The position numbers and the translations under genes are program-made. Below the pieces are notes generated by a model. That model had not been told where the DNA came from. It was given only the letters and a program-made list of their open reading frames with translations, and searched no databases. DNA of 64,000 nucleotides from Roseateles_E cavernae (GTDB taxonomy: Bacteria; Pseudomonadota; Gammaproteobacteria; Burkholderiales; Burkholderiaceae_C), in assembly GCF_040187885.1 (NCBI RefSeq), contig NZ_JBDPLH010000012.1, forward strand, positions 23,898 to 87,897, given 5' to 3'. How positions within the stretch are numbered: position 1 is the first letter of the stretch; each line of letters opens with the position of its first letter. Positions 28,676 through 39,945 of this stretch are shown piece by piece.

Positions 28676-28917
28676 TGGACGAGCCATCACGGCGCTCGCG
28701 CCTGGTCATGGCCATTCTGTGGCCCTCGTTCCTGATGGCGGGGGTGCTGGAGGTGCTGGTCTTCAGCCTGCTTGATCCGGCCGCGCTGGCCGAGGCCAGC
28801 GCACTGTCCAGCACCAGCATCTACACGCTGGGCTTTCTGGGCTTCTGGATCGTGACCGGGCTGAGCTCGGCGTTGAGCCTGTGGCTGGCCGGCTTGCCGC
28901 CGGCTTCTTCGCGCTGA
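28675..28917 (+). CDS. Small two-helix membrane protein of the cco locus
   Basis: I do not recognise a named family. The 80-residue protein begins at an ATG that overlaps the stop of the FixH-like gene (TGATG). It has two hydrophobic helices: one around MAILWPSFLMAGVLEVLVFSL and one around IYTLGFLGFWIVTGLSSALS, with a positively charged N-terminus (MDEPSRRSRL). Its location as the last gene of the cco operon and the tight coupling suggest an assembly or accessory role in cbb3 oxidase. Confidence 0.65.
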   Translation: MDEPSRRSRLVMAILWPSFLMAGVLEVLVFSLLDPAALAEASALSSTSIYTLGFLGFWIVTGLSSALSLWLAGLPPASSR

Positions 28918-28918
28918 A

Positions 28919-29653
28919 TCAGCAGTTGCTGCTGTTCACCAGGCGCTGCAGGCCGGCCTGGTCGAGGATCTGGATCTGGCGCTGCTTGACGTCCAGCAGG
29001 CCCTCTTCCTGGAACTTGGAGAAGGTGCGCGACACGGTCTCCAGCTTCAGGCCCAGATAGCTGCCGATTTCCTCGCGCGTCATGCGCAGCACCAGGCTGG
29101 AGGCCGAGAAGCCGCGCGCCTGCAGGCGCTGGGTCAGGTTCAGCAGAAAGGCGGCCAGGCGCTCCTCGGCCCGCATGCTGCCCAGCAGCAGCATCACGCC
29201 ATGGTCGCGCACGATCTCGCGGCTCATGATCTTGTGGAACTGGTGCTGCAGATCGGTGAATTCGCGCGACAGCTCCTCGAGCTGCTCATAGGGGATCACG
29301 CAGACCTGGGAGTCTTCCAGCGCCACCGCATCGCAGCTGTGGCGGTCATTGCTGATGCCGTCCAGCCCCAGCAGCTCGCCGGCCATCTGGAAGCCGGTGA
29401 CCTGGTCGCGGCCGTCCTCGGACGACACGCAGGTCTTGAAGAAGCCGGTGCGCACCGCATAGAGCGACTGGAAGGCATCGCCGGTGCGGAACAAGGTGTC
29501 GCCGCGCGCGACCTGACGGCGCGTCGCCACCAGGCTGTCGAGCTGCTCCAGATCGGGCTTGGACAGGCCCACCGGCAGGCACAGCTCGCGCAGATTGCAG
29601 CTGGAGCAGGCGACCTTGAAGGGCTCGATCTTGATGGCGGGTGCGGTGCTCAT
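28919..29653 (-). CDS. fnr: FNR-type oxygen-responsive transcriptional regulator
   Basis: The regulator senses oxygen through a [4Fe-4S] cluster and activates anaerobic and microaerobic genes. The 244-residue protein has the N-terminal cysteine triplet CSSCNLRELC (Cys16, 19, 25) and a fourth at Cys107 in RHSCDAVAL, matching the E. coli FNR set. A cAMP-receptor-like beta domain follows, and a helix-turn-helix with EIGSYLGLKLETVSRTF contains the E..SR recognition residues for TTGAT sites. ATG 29653 is used; ATG 29662 is also possible. It is convergent with the cco locus and divergent from hemN. Confidence 0.93.
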   Translation of the reverse strand: MSTAPAIKIEPFKVACSSCNLRELCLPVGLSKPDLEQLDSLVATRRQVARGDTLFRTGDAFQSLYAVRTGFFKTCVSSEDGRDQVTGFQMAGELLGLDGISNDRHSCDAVALEDSQVCVIPYEQLEELSREFTDLQHQFHKIMSREIVRDHGVMLLLGSMRAEERLAAFLLNLTQRLQARGFSASSLVLRMTREEIGSYLGLKLETVSRTFSKFQEEGLLDVKQRQIQILDQAGLQRLVNSSNC

Positions 29654-29784
29654 GCCGCGCATTATGGTCTGTCCGGGGCCGCCGCCTTCCGTGCCAGTGT
29701 CCGGCTTGGGCGAAGAGTGGAGGGGTGTCAGCATGATGTTCCTCAAGGTTGCCGTGATTGTTGTCGGGGCCATACGCAGCAAGC

Positions 29785-29798
29785 TTGATGCAGGTCAA
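29785..29798. promoter_or_regulatory. FNR box between fnr and hemN
   Basis: TTGAT-GCAG-GTCAA matches the FNR consensus in nine of ten conserved positions. On the minus strand an AACAAT hexamer at 29757-29762 would place the fnr start near 29750, about 41.5 bp from the box centre, which fits autoregulation. On the plus strand it lies only 35 bp before the hemN ATG. It could act on either gene or both. Confidence 0.7.
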
Positions 29799-29832
29799 TT
29801 GCCCGCCAGCTAGGCTTGGCACAGTGGCGGAC

Positions 29833-31242
29833 ATGCCAAACAGCACCACCGCCACAGCTCTCGGAATCAGCGAAGAACTGCTGCGTCGCTACGACGTGGC
29901 CGGCCCGCGCTACACCTCCTACCCGACCGCCGACCGTTTCGTCGAGGCCTTCACGGTGGCCCAGTACGAACAGGCGTTGGCCCAGCGCGCCAGCGGCTCG
30001 CTGGTCGGCGGCGGCACGCCGCTGTCGGTCTATGTGCATGTGCCGTTCTGCGAATCGGTCTGCTACTACTGCGCCTGCAACAAGGTCATCACCCGCCACC
30101 ATGAGCGCGCCGGCGAGTATCTGCAGGCCCTGAACACCGAGATGGACCTGACACTGGCCCATCTGGGCCGTGCACAGACCGTGTCGCAGCTGCATCTGGG
30201 GGGCGGCTCGCCGACCTTTCTGAGCGATGCCGAGCTGAGCCAGCTGATGCTGGACCTGCGCAGCCGCTTCAAGCTGGCGGCCGGCGCCGAGATCTCGATC
30301 GAAGTCGACCCGCGCACCGTCACCGAGCAGCGCCTGACGCATCTGCGCAGCCTGGGCTTCAACCGGCTGAGCTTCGGCGTGCAGGACTTCGATGCCGAGG
30401 TGCAGAAGGCGGTGCACCGCATCCAGAGCTTTGACAGCGTGGCCAGCCTGATGAGCCAGGCCCGCGCGCTGGGCTTCGAGTCGACCAATGTCGACCTGAT
30501 CTACGGCCTGCCGCTGCAGACCCCCGAGTCTTTTGCCCGCACCGTCGCCCAGGTCGCGGCGCTGCGGCCCGACCGCATCGCGCTCTACGGCTATGCCCAT
30601 CTGCCGCAGCGCTTCAAGCCGCAGCGCCGCATCGACATCACCCAGTTGCCGCCGGCCGCCGACAAGCTGCACATGCTCTCGGGGGCGATCAGCGGTTTCA
30701 TTGCCCAGGGCTACAGCTATATCGGCATGGATCATTTCGCCTTGCCGACCGACTCGCTGGCGGTGGCCAAGCGCCAGGGGCGCCTGCACCGCAATTTCCA
30801 GGGCTACAGCACCCAGGCCGACTGCGACCTGATCGGGCTGGGCGTCTCGGCCATCGGCCGGGTCGGTGCCACCTACAGCCAGAACGCCAAGACCTTGCCC
30901 GAGTACTACGACGCGCTGCGCCAGGGCCAGTTGCCGGTGGTGCGCGGCCTGGCGCTGACGCGCGACGACCTGCTGCGCCGCGCGATGATCATGGCGCTGA
31001 TGTGCCAGGGCCGGGTCGAATTCGAGTCGATCGAGCTGGCCCATCTGATCAAGGTGGGCGAGTACTTCCGGCCCGAGCTGGAGCGGCTGGCTCCGCTGCA
31101 GCAGGCCGGCATGGTCACGATCACGCCGGACGCGATCGAGGTGACGGCGCTGGGCTGGTACTTCGTGCGGGCCGTCGCGATGGTGTTCGACCGTTATCTG
31201 CAGGCCGATCGCACAAGAGAGCGCTTTTCTAAGATCATCTGA
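29833..31242 (+). CDS. hemN: Oxygen-independent coproporphyrinogen III oxidase
   Basis: HemN is the radical-SAM enzyme that makes protoporphyrinogen IX without oxygen. The 469-residue protein has YTSYPTADRF at residues 27-36, the radical-SAM motif CESVCYYC (Cys73, 77, 80) after YVHVPF, and GGGSPTFLS, GVQDFD and DLIYGLP in the barrel. C-terminal HemN domain features are present. The ATG at 29833 matches the family N-terminus; in-frame ATGs upstream would overlap the FNR box. Divergent from fnr, with an FNR box in between, as expected for microaerobic haem synthesis. Confidence 0.95.
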   Translation: MPNSTTATALGISEELLRRYDVAGPRYTSYPTADRFVEAFTVAQYEQALAQRASGSLVGGGTPLSVYVHVPFCESVCYYCACNKVITRHHERAGEYLQALNTEMDLTLAHLGRAQTVSQLHLGGGSPTFLSDAELSQLMLDLRSRFKLAAGAEISIEVDPRTVTEQRLTHLRSLGFNRLSFGVQDFDAEVQKAVHRIQSFDSVASLMSQARALGFESTNVDLIYGLPLQTPESFARTVAQVAALRPDRIALYGYAHLPQRFKPQRRIDITQLPPAADKLHMLSGAISGFIAQGYSYIGMDHFALPTDSLAVAKRQGRLHRNFQGYSTQADCDLIGLGVSAIGRVGATYSQNAKTLPEYYDALRQGQLPVVRGLALTRDDLLRRAMIMALMCQGRVEFESIELAHLIKVGEYFRPELERLAPLQQAGMVTITPDAIEVTALGWYFVRAVAMVFDRYLQADRTRERFSKII

Positions 31243-31244
31243 GC

Positions 31245-31949
31245 ATGGATGCAGCTCTTGCCGGCTCGGCCCTGCTGATGGGCCTGGCCGGTTCCCCCCA
31301 TTGCCTGGCGATGTGCGGCGCGGCCTGCGCCGGCCTGAGCGGCGGCGCGCCGCGCGCGATGGCCTCGTTCCAGCTCGGGCGCTGGCTCAGCTACGCCGCC
31401 GGCGGTGCGCTGGCGGCCGCCAGCGTCGGCTGGGCCGCGCAGCTGGGCCAGGCCACCGCGGTGCTGCGGCCGCTGTGGCTGATGGTGCATATGGCGGCGC
31501 TGGGCCTGGGGCTTTATCTGCTGTGGCGCGGGCGCCAGCCGGCCTGGCTGGAGAACCTCGGCCAGCGGGTCTCGCGCGAAACCAGCGTGTCGCTGGCGGG
31601 GCTGCGGCCCGGTCAGGCGGTGCTGGGAGGGGCCCGGCCCACCCGCGCGCTGCTGGGCGGCCTGGCCTGGCTGGCCTGGCCCTGCGGCCTGCTGCAGTCG
31701 GCCCTGGTGGTGGCGGCGCTGGCCTCGGGGCCGGCGCAGGGGGCGCTGGTGATGACGGCGTTCGCCGCCGGCTCCGGCCTGGGTCTGGTGCTCGGGCCGG
31801 CGTTGCTGCGCCGCCTGTTCGGGGTCGGGGAGGGCGGCCTGGTCTGGGCGATCCGGCTGGCCGGGCTGGGTCTGGCGGCGGCCTCGGTTTTCGCGCTGGG
31901 CCATGGGGTCTGGGTGCAGATCGCCGACTGGTGTGGTCGCGCTTTTTGA
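31245..31949 (+). CDS. TauE/SafE-type (UreH-like) membrane protein
   Basis: This 234-residue integral membrane protein follows hemN by 2 bp. It has about six hydrophobic segments and the family motif [15 protein letters not shown] near residues 16-30, whose Cys and His suggest metal binding. The UreH-like transmembrane family is often encoded with cbb3 oxidase genes and is variously annotated as sulfite exporter; a role in copper or metal handling for the oxidase is inference from position. A second [17 protein letters not shown] motif follows. Confidence 0.8.
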   Translation: MDAALAGSALLMGLAGSPHCLAMCGAACAGLSGGAPRAMASFQLGRWLSYAAGGALAAASVGWAAQLGQATAVLRPLWLMVHMAALGLGLYLLWRGRQPAWLENLGQRVSRETSVSLAGLRPGQAVLGGARPTRALLGGLAWLAWPCGLLQSALVVAALASGPAQGALVMTAFAAGSGLGLVLGPALLRRLFGVGEGGLVWAIRLAGLGLAAASVFALGHGVWVQIADWCGRAF

Positions 31950-32052
31950 GTCCAACACTTATATAAGACTTGAGCCCTTCGCCGGACTTGCCGGCATAGA
32001 ATCGGCGCCTCAGTCGTTTCACCCCTTGCGCTTTGCGCGGAGCAGACCACAC

Positions 32053-33306
32053 ATGTATCAACACATCAAGGTGCCCGAGGGCGGGCAGAAGATCACCGTC
32101 AACGCCGACTTCTCCCTGAATGTGCCCGATCAGCCCATCATTCCCTTCATCGAGGGCGATGGCACCGGTTTCGACATCACACCGGTGATGATCAAGGTGG
32201 TCGATGCGGCGGTGGCCAAGGCCTACGGCGGCCAGAAGAAGATCCACTGGATGGAGATCTATGCCGGCGAGAAGGCCACCCAGGTCTACGGCCCCGATGT
32301 CTGGCTGCCGGCCGAGACGCTGGAGGTGCTGCGCGAGTATGTGGTCTCGATCAAGGGGCCGCTGACCACGCCGGTCGGCGGCGGCATCCGTTCGCTGAAC
32401 GTCGCGCTGCGCCAGGAACTGGACCTGTATGTCTGCCTGCGTCCGGTGCAGTATTTCAAGGGCGTGCCCTCGCCGCTGAAGGAGCCCGAGAAGACCCATA
32501 TGGTGATCTTCCGCGAGAACTCGGAAGACATTTACGCCGGCATCGAGTACGAGGCCGAGAGCGACAAGGCCAGGAAGCTGATCAAGTTCCTGCAGGAGGA
32601 GATGGGCGTCAAGAAGATCCGCTTCCCCGATACCTCGGGCATCGGCATCAAGCCGGTTTCGCGTGAAGGCACCGAGCGCCTGGTGCGCAAGGCCATCCAG
32701 TACGCGATCGACAACGACAAGCCCAGCGTCACCATCGTGCACAAGGGCAATATCATGAAGTACACCGAGGGTGGCTTCCGTGACTGGGCCTACAGCCTGG
32801 CGCAAAAGGAATTCGGCGCCGAGCTGATCGACGGCGGCCCCTGGTGCAAGTTCAAGAGCCCGAAGAGCGGCAAGGACATCACGATCAAGGATTCGATCGC
32901 CGACGCCTTCCTGCAGCAGATCCTGCTGCGTCCGGCCGAGTACTCGGTGGTCGCGACGCTGAACCTCAACGGCGACTACATCTCCGATGCGCTGGCCGCC
33001 CAGGTCGGCGGTATCGGCATCGCGCCCGGCGCCAATATGTCGGACTCGGTGGCCTGCTTCGAAGCCACCCATGGCACCGCGCCGAAGTATGCCGGCAAGG
33101 ACTATGTCAACCCGGGCAGCGAAATCCTGTCGGCCGAGATGATGCTGCGCCATATGGGCTGGACGGCCGCCGCCGACCTGATCATCAGCTCGCTGGAAAA
33201 GGCCATCGCCAGCAAAAAGGTCACCTATGACTTCGCCCGCCTGATGGACGGCGCGACCCAGGTCTCCTGCTCCGGTTTCGGCCAGGTCATGATCGACCAG
33301 ATGTAG
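32053..33306 (+). CDS. icd: Isocitrate dehydrogenase (NADP+)
   Basis: Icd oxidises isocitrate to 2-oxoglutarate with NADP+ in the TCA cycle. The 417-residue protein (E. coli 416) has [36 protein letters not shown] containing the substrate Ser, [14 protein letters not shown], and [22 protein letters not shown] with the metal aspartates. NADP-determining residues [17 protein letters not shown] are present. ATG 32053 gives the standard N-terminus. A TAGAAT hexamer at 31997-32002 may be its -10 element. Confidence 0.97.
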   Translation: MYQHIKVPEGGQKITVNADFSLNVPDQPIIPFIEGDGTGFDITPVMIKVVDAAVAKAYGGQKKIHWMEIYAGEKATQVYGPDVWLPAETLEVLREYVVSIKGPLTTPVGGGIRSLNVALRQELDLYVCLRPVQYFKGVPSPLKEPEKTHMVIFRENSEDIYAGIEYEAESDKARKLIKFLQEEMGVKKIRFPDTSGIGIKPVSREGTERLVRKAIQYAIDNDKPSVTIVHKGNIMKYTEGGFRDWAYSLAQKEFGAELIDGGPWCKFKSPKSGKDITIKDSIADAFLQQILLRPAEYSVVATLNLNGDYISDALAAQVGGIGIAPGANMSDSVACFEATHGTAPKYAGKDYVNPGSEILSAEMMLRHMGWTAAADLIISSLEKAIASKKVTYDFARLMDGATQVSCSGFGQVMIDQM

Positions 33307-33314
33307 AACTTCCC

Positions 33315-33333
33315 ATCCGGCAGGGTGCCGGAT
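33315..33333. terminator. Hairpin between icd and the cold-shock gene
   Basis: An 8-bp perfect stem (ATCCGGCA at 33315-33322, TGCCGGAT at 33326-33333) with loop GGG lies 9 bases after the icd stop and 18 bases beyond the converging csp stop. No T-run follows in either direction, so termination may depend on other factors. Confidence 0.5.
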
Positions 33334-33350
33334 CTGAGCTGCGTGCCGCC

Positions 33351-33599
33351 TCAGGCGGCGCGCAGCGCCTCGCTTTCCTGCATCAGCTCGGCCTCGTCCA
33401 GCGGGCGGATGTTCTGTGCCAGTTGCCCCTTGGGGCCTTGCACCAGATCAAAGCTGACCCGGCCACCCTGGCGCAGCGTACGAAAGCCTTCCATCTGGAT
33501 GGCCGAAAAATGGGCGAATACATCCTCGCCGCCCGCCTCCGGTTCAAGAAAGCCGAAGCCCTTGGCGTCGTTGAACCATTTCACCGTTCCTACTGCCAT
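33351..33599 (-). CDS. Cold-shock domain protein (CspA family)
   Basis: This 82-residue single-strand nucleic acid binding protein starts [23 protein letters not shown]1 reads KGFGFLEP and RNP2 reads DVFAHFSAI, with Leu and Ala in places usually occupied by Ile and Val. After the five-strand barrel (about residues 1-67) it has a 15-residue acidic C-terminal extension not present in CspA (70 residues). The ATG at 33599 follows a GGAGAC ribosome site. It is convergent with icd. Confidence 0.92.
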   Translation of the reverse strand: MAVGTVKWFNDAKGFGFLEPEAGGEDVFAHFSAIQMEGFRTLRQGGRVSFDLVQGPKGQLAQNIRPLDEAELMQESEALRAA

Positions 33600-33820
33600 A
33601 ACCGTCTCCACCCCACTGGTTTTTGTACCGGCGGGATTCTCAAAGCGCGGTCCACCGGCTGTCAATTCAGGGCCTGCCCGGGGGGTAGTTGTACGGATGG
33701 GTGGGTTCGGGCGTTGAAAAGGCGCGCAGCTCGCCCCCATATCCCGCAGTGCTTGTGGAATGCTTGACGGAAGATCCCCTTGCAGCGGCGCGCTCCGGCC
33801 CCACTCTATAGAATCAGCCC

Positions 33821-34185
33821 ATGCCCGATCTACCCAACAAGCCCCCCGAACCGCCGGTGAAAACCCCGGGCGTCGGGCCCGGCCGCGACGATGCGGACGG
33901 CACCACCACGCTGGAACGGGTGGCGCAGAAAACCGAGCCGCCGCGCCTGTACCAGGTGCTGCTGCTCAATGATGATTTCACGCCCATGGAGTTTGTCGTC
34001 ATGGTGCTACAAGAGTTTTTTCGCCATGACTTGGATACTGCAACCCAAATCATGCTGAAAATCCACCATGAGGGCCGGGGCGTTTGCGGTGTGTTCACCA
34101 AGGACGTGGCGGCCACCAAGGTTGAGTTGGTGCTGGCCGCCGCAAGGCGAGCCGGCCATCCCCTGCAGTGCATTATGGAGGCCGC

Positions 34186-34189
<4 letters not shown>
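33821..34189 (+). CDS. clpS: ATP-dependent Clp protease adaptor ClpS
   Basis: ClpS delivers N-end-rule substrates to ClpAP. The 122-residue protein has a variable Pro-rich N-terminus (residues 1-40), then the conserved core: [22 protein letters not shown] and the binding pocket [13 protein letters not shown]. The stop overlaps the clpA start as ATGA. No Shine-Dalgarno is visible before the ATG; a TATAGAAT element ends only seven bases upstream, so the transcript may be leaderless. Confidence 0.95.
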
Positions 34190-36510
<2,321 letters not shown>

Positions 36511-36515
36511 TCGAC

Positions 36516-36539
36516 AAAGGCCCCTCGGGGCCTTTTTTT
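36516..36539 (+). terminator. clpSA terminator
   Basis: A 9-bp stem (AAAGGCCCC / GGGGCCTTT, loop TC) is followed by seven T residues, right after the clpA stop. It overlaps the stop codon of the converging mtfA gene and may serve that operon weakly too. Confidence 0.87.
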
Positions 36540-37323
36540 ACGGGGCCAGGTCTTGCCTAAAGTAGCCGGCCAGTAGTTCGTACAGCGCCGGCTGCTCCCA
36601 CTTCAGTTCGGCCGGGGCGACAAAGAAGGCCTCGGCCGCAACCGCGAAGAACTCCTCCAGGCTCTCGGCGCCATAGGGATCGATCAGGGTCGGCGCCCCG
36701 GCGTCGACCTGCTCGCAGAACCCTTGCCACTCGGCCTCGATCACATCCAGCCAGCGTTCGCGCTCGGCCGCCGAGCCCAGCGGCGGCACGCCGTCGGCGA
36801 GGCCGTCGCCCATGTCCAGCACATGGGCGAACTCGTGGATGACGACGTTGTAGATGCTGTCCGGCTCGGCCGAGGCGGGGTCGCCGCTGTCGACCTCGCT
36901 CCAGGCCAGCATCAAGGGGCCGCCCTCCATCGCCTCGCCGGCCAGCACCTCCTCATAGCGGTGGACCACGCCGTCCTCGTCGATGAATTCGCGCTGCGCG
37001 ACCACCTCGCCCGCATGCATCACGATGCCAACAAAGCCGTCATAGGCCGCCAGGCCCAGGCGCAGCACCGGCAGGCAGGCCTGGGCCGCGACGGCCAGTG
37101 CGACCTCATCGGTGACCTCGAAACCGTCGACGCCGTGGAATTCCTTGGCGGACAGAAACAGCGAACACAGGCGCCGCAGCTCGGCCAGTTCCTCGCTGGA
37201 ACGGGCGGCGATGAAGGGGTAGCGCAGCAGCGTCAAGCGCCACAGCGGCTCGGGGATGGCGTAGTCGCGCAGCGTTTGCGCCTCCCGCCTGGCCTGCCAG
37301 GCCGACCACAGGCGCCCCAGCAT
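36538..37323 (-). CDS. mtfA: M90 zinc peptidase MtfA
   Basis: MtfA is a zinc peptidase; in E. coli it binds the repressor Mlc and thereby affects glucose PTS expression. The 261-residue product (E. coli 265) has the catalytic HEFAH in IYNVVIHEFAHVLDM, and Glu residues in SLEEFFAVAAEAFF as additional ligand. The N-terminal LRDYAIPEPLWRLTLLRYPFI is characteristic. Its ATG overlaps the lpxH stop (ATGA). Function in this organism is extrapolated. Confidence 0.92.
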   Translation of the reverse strand: MLGRLWSAWQARREAQTLRDYAIPEPLWRLTLLRYPFIAARSSEELAELRRLCSLFLSAKEFHGVDGFEVTDEVALAVAAQACLPVLRLGLAAYDGFVGIVMHAGEVVAQREFIDEDGVVHRYEEVLAGEAMEGGPLMLAWSEVDSGDPASAEPDSIYNVVIHEFAHVLDMGDGLADGVPPLGSAAERERWLDVIEAEWQGFCEQVDAGAPTLIDPYGAESLEEFFAVAAEAFFVAPAELKWEQPALYELLAGYFRQDLAP

Positions 37324-38096
37324 CAGAGCAGGGCGATGCGCCGCAAGCCCTGGGCGTCCAGGCGCAGCACGTCGGCGCGCGGGAGTTCGGCCTCCAGATC
37401 CCAGTCGGACAGCACCCATCGCCTCAGGCCTTCGCCCAGGTCATGGACGGCCGGGCGGTGCGTGTGGCCATGCAGCAAGACCTGGCACCGGGCCTGCCGC
37501 AGCCAGTCGCGGCAGGCGGCGGCATCGAGATCGGACCAGTTCTGGAGTGTTTGCCCGCGTTTGTTCAGCTCGCTGGCCTCGCGCATCTGGCGCGCGATCG
37601 CGCGGCGCTGCGGCAGCGGCTGGGCGAGGAATTCGCGCTGCCAGTCCGCGCCGCGCACCTGGGCGCGAAAGTGTTGGTAGTCTTGGTCGTCCAGGCACAG
37701 CGCGTCGCCATGGCTCAGCAGCAGGCGCTGCCCTAAGGCCTCGAGCGCGATCGGGTCGGGCAGCAGCTGCAGGCCGGCATCTTGCGCCATCGCCTCGCCG
37801 AGCAGGAAGTCGCGGTTGCCGGCCATGAAGAAGAGCCTGCGTTTCCGGCCGGCGCGTTGCAGCAGGGCCGTGCACTCGGCTTCAAAACCCTCGAAGCGGG
37901 CATCGTCGCCGATCCAGACCTCGAAGATATCGCCGAGCAGGAACACCGCCTTGGCCGGCGTGCGCTCCAGGTGCTGCTCCAGCGCAGCCAGCGTCAGCGG
38001 CGTGGCGGGCGCCAGATGCAGGTCCGACAGAAAGTCGATCACGCCCCACTCGGGAGGCGCGATCAGGGTCGGGGTGTCGATATCAGGCGATTTCAA
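37323..38096 (-). CDS. lpxH: UDP-2,3-diacylglucosamine diphosphatase
   Basis: LpxH cleaves UDP-2,3-diacylglucosamine to lipid X and UMP in lipid A synthesis. The 257-residue calcineurin-like phosphatase has metal-binding motifs [41 protein letters not shown] and LLHGHTHRP. The start at 38096 overlaps the 3' end of ppiB by 14 bp. This places lipid A synthesis in one operon with two cyclophilins. Confidence 0.96.
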   Translation of the reverse strand: MKSPDIDTPTLIAPPEWGVIDFLSDLHLAPATPLTLAALEQHLERTPAKAVFLLGDIFEVWIGDDARFEGFEAECTALLQRAGRKRRLFFMAGNRDFLLGEAMAQDAGLQLLPDPIALEALGQRLLLSHGDALCLDDQDYQHFRAQVRGADWQREFLAQPLPQRRAIARQMREASELNKRGQTLQNWSDLDAAACRDWLRQARCQVLLHGHTHRPAVHDLGEGLRRWVLSDWDLEAELPRADVLRLDAQGLRRIALL

Positions 38097-38586
38097 CCGC
38101 GCGCTCGATCACCACATCTTCCAGCGGTACATCGTCATGGAAACCGCTGCGGCCGGTCTTGACCTTCTCGATCGCATCGACGACTTCCTTGCCTTCGATG
38201 ACCTTGCCGAACACGGCATAGCCCCAGCCCGACGGGGTCTCGGACTTGAAGTTCAGGAACCCGTTATTGGTCGTGTTGATGAAGAACTGGCTGGAGGCCG
38301 AGTGCGGGGCATTGGTGCGGGCCATGGCCAGCGTGTAGTGCTCGTTGGTCAGGCCGTTGTTGGCCTCGTTCTGGATCGTCGCGTCGGTGGCCTTCTGCTT
38401 CATGCCGGGTTCCATGCCGCCGCCCTGGATCATGAAGCCCTTGATGACGCGGTGGAACACCGTGCCGTCGTAATGGCCCTTGCGCACATAGCTGAGGAAG
38501 TTCTCGACGCTCAGCGGTGCCTTGGCATCGTCGAGTTCGACCTTGATCAGGCCGTGGTTGGTATGCAGTTCAACGATCTTGCTCAT
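38083..38586 (-). CDS. ppiB: Cytoplasmic peptidyl-prolyl cis-trans isomerase (cyclophilin)
   Basis: This 167-residue cyclophilin isomerises prolyl peptide bonds in the cytoplasm; no signal peptide is present. It shows [15 protein letters not shown] (catalytic Arg, Phe, Gln), [24 protein letters not shown] core in [18 protein letters not shown], and [11 protein letters not shown]. It begins at ATG 38586, which overlaps the ppiA stop (ATGA), and its end overlaps lpxH by 14 bp. Confidence 0.96.
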   Translation of the reverse strand: MSKIVELHTNHGLIKVELDDAKAPLSVENFLSYVRKGHYDGTVFHRVIKGFMIQGGGMEPGMKQKATDATIQNEANNGLTNEHYTLAMARTNAPHSASSQFFINTTNNGFLNFKSETPSGWGYAVFGKVIEGKEVVDAIEKVKTGRSGFHDDVPLEDVVIERAVEIA

Positions 38587-39158
38587 TTCTTGGGCTCCAC
38601 AATGGCCTTGGTGATGATCACGGGTGTCAGAGGCAGGTTTTGATGCATGCCTTGGTTGCCCGTGGGTTTGATGCGAATCTTGTCGACGATGTCCATGCCT
38701 TCGACGACCTGGCCGAACACCGCATAACCCTTGCCGTCGCGTGCGTTGGCGGCGTCCAGAAAGGGGTTGTCGACGACATTGATGAAGAACTGCGCGGTGG
38801 CGGAGTTGGGGTCGCCGGTGCGGGCCATGGCCAGCGTGCCGCGCACATTGTTCAGGCCGTTGCCGGCTTCCAGCGGGATCGGCGGACGCGTCGGCTTTTG
38901 CTCCATCTTGGGCGTGAAACCGCCGCCCTGGATCATGAAGCCCTCGATCACGCGATGGAAGATCGTGCCGTTGTAATGGCCGGCCTTCACATACTTGATG
39001 AAGTTGTCGACCGACTTGGGTGCCTTCTGGGCGTCCAGCTCGATGCGGATATCGCCCTCGGTCGTGCTCAGCTTGACCGTCTGGGCCCAGGCCGGTGCGG
39101 CGGCCAGCAGCGCCAGCAGGCCCAGCGCAGGGAGTAAGGAGTGTTTTTGCATGAACAT
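38583..39158 (-). CDS. ppiA: Periplasmic peptidyl-prolyl cis-trans isomerase (cyclophilin)
   Basis: This 191-residue cyclophilin is the exported paralogue: its first ~25 residues form a signal peptide ([19 protein letters not shown]), then the fold with [35 protein letters not shown] and [15 protein letters not shown]. It probably acts on folding proteins in the periplasm. Two starts, 39158 and 39152, are possible. It is the first gene of the ppiA-ppiB-lpxH-mtfA operon, and its coupling with ppiB is by ATGA overlap. Confidence 0.95.
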   Translation of the reverse strand: MFMQKHSLLPALGLLALLAAAPAWAQTVKLSTTEGDIRIELDAQKAPKSVDNFIKYVKAGHYNGTIFHRVIEGFMIQGGGFTPKMEQKPTRPPIPLEAGNGLNNVRGTLAMARTGDPNSATAQFFINVVDNPFLDAANARDGKGYAVFGQVVEGMDIVDKIRIKPTGNQGMHQNLPLTPVIITKAIVEPKK

Positions 39159-39203
39159 GGTTGCGGGCTGAAAAACGCGAGAGTGCTATTGTTACCCAGG
39201 CCG

Positions 39204-39743
39204 TCAGCGAGCCGGGCTCAAGCGGCTCAGCTTGAGCTTGAGCGCCGCGCCGTCGCCGCTGCCATGTTTGAGTGCCAGCCCATAGGCGCGGGCCGCCATG
39301 CGCAGCAGCACATCGCCCAGATTCTCCTGGGCCTGGGCGTGCTCGGGCTGCAGCCGCACCGCCTGTTCCAGCGCGGCATGGGCCAGGTCCAGCTCGCCCC
39401 GGGCGGCGTAGAGCACGGCCAGGTTGTTGAACGGGTCGGCCAGGTCGGGGTAGTCCTGCGTCAGGGCCAGCAGCCCGGCTTCCGCCTGGCTGGCCTGGCC
39501 CAGCTCCATCTGCATCACGGCTTGGGCAAAGCGCAGCTTGGCATCGTTGGGGTTCAAGGCCAGCGCGGCCTGCACGGTCTGCAGCGCCTGGGTCTTCTGA
39601 CCTTGCAGCCACAGGGCCTGGGCCGCGTCGAAATCCTGCGCTCCGGCCGGCAGCGCGCACAGCCACGCGCTCGTCAGCAGCGCCGCGAGGCGTAGCCTGT
39701 GGGGGCGGAAAAAGGGACGCAAGCTGGCAGCAGGACTGTGCAT
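39204..39743 (-). CDS. Exported tetratricopeptide-repeat protein
   Basis: This 179-residue protein has a signal peptide (cleavage near PAGA-QD, residue 35) and about three TPR motifs, for example [40 protein letters not shown] and [20 protein letters not shown]. It lies 45 bp upstream of ppiA on the same strand and may be co-transcribed. A periplasmic scaffolding role is plausible, but no partner is evident. Confidence 0.8.
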   Translation of the reverse strand: MHSPAASLRPFFRPHRLRLAALLTSAWLCALPAGAQDFDAAQALWLQGQKTQALQTVQAALALNPNDAKLRFAQAVMQMELGQASQAEAGLLALTQDYPDLADPFNNLAVLYAARGELDLAHAALEQAVRLQPEHAQAQENLGDVLLRMAARAYGLALKHGSGDGAALKLKLSRLSPAR

Positions 39744-39945
39744 AAGTTCTTGGGCGCTAAGCCCGGGGCCTGGGCGCCGCCGAAGAGCGAGCCGCTATAC
39801 TGACCGATTCTACGGGGCCCACCGCTGCGCGCTTTATGCGATCTCGAAGTGCCTGATTTCGAAGTCCCCATCGCAACAGAGCCGTCCGCAGCCCAACCCT
39901 GAGCTCGCCATCGATTCACGACCGACGCTGGCAAATCAAGATCCC

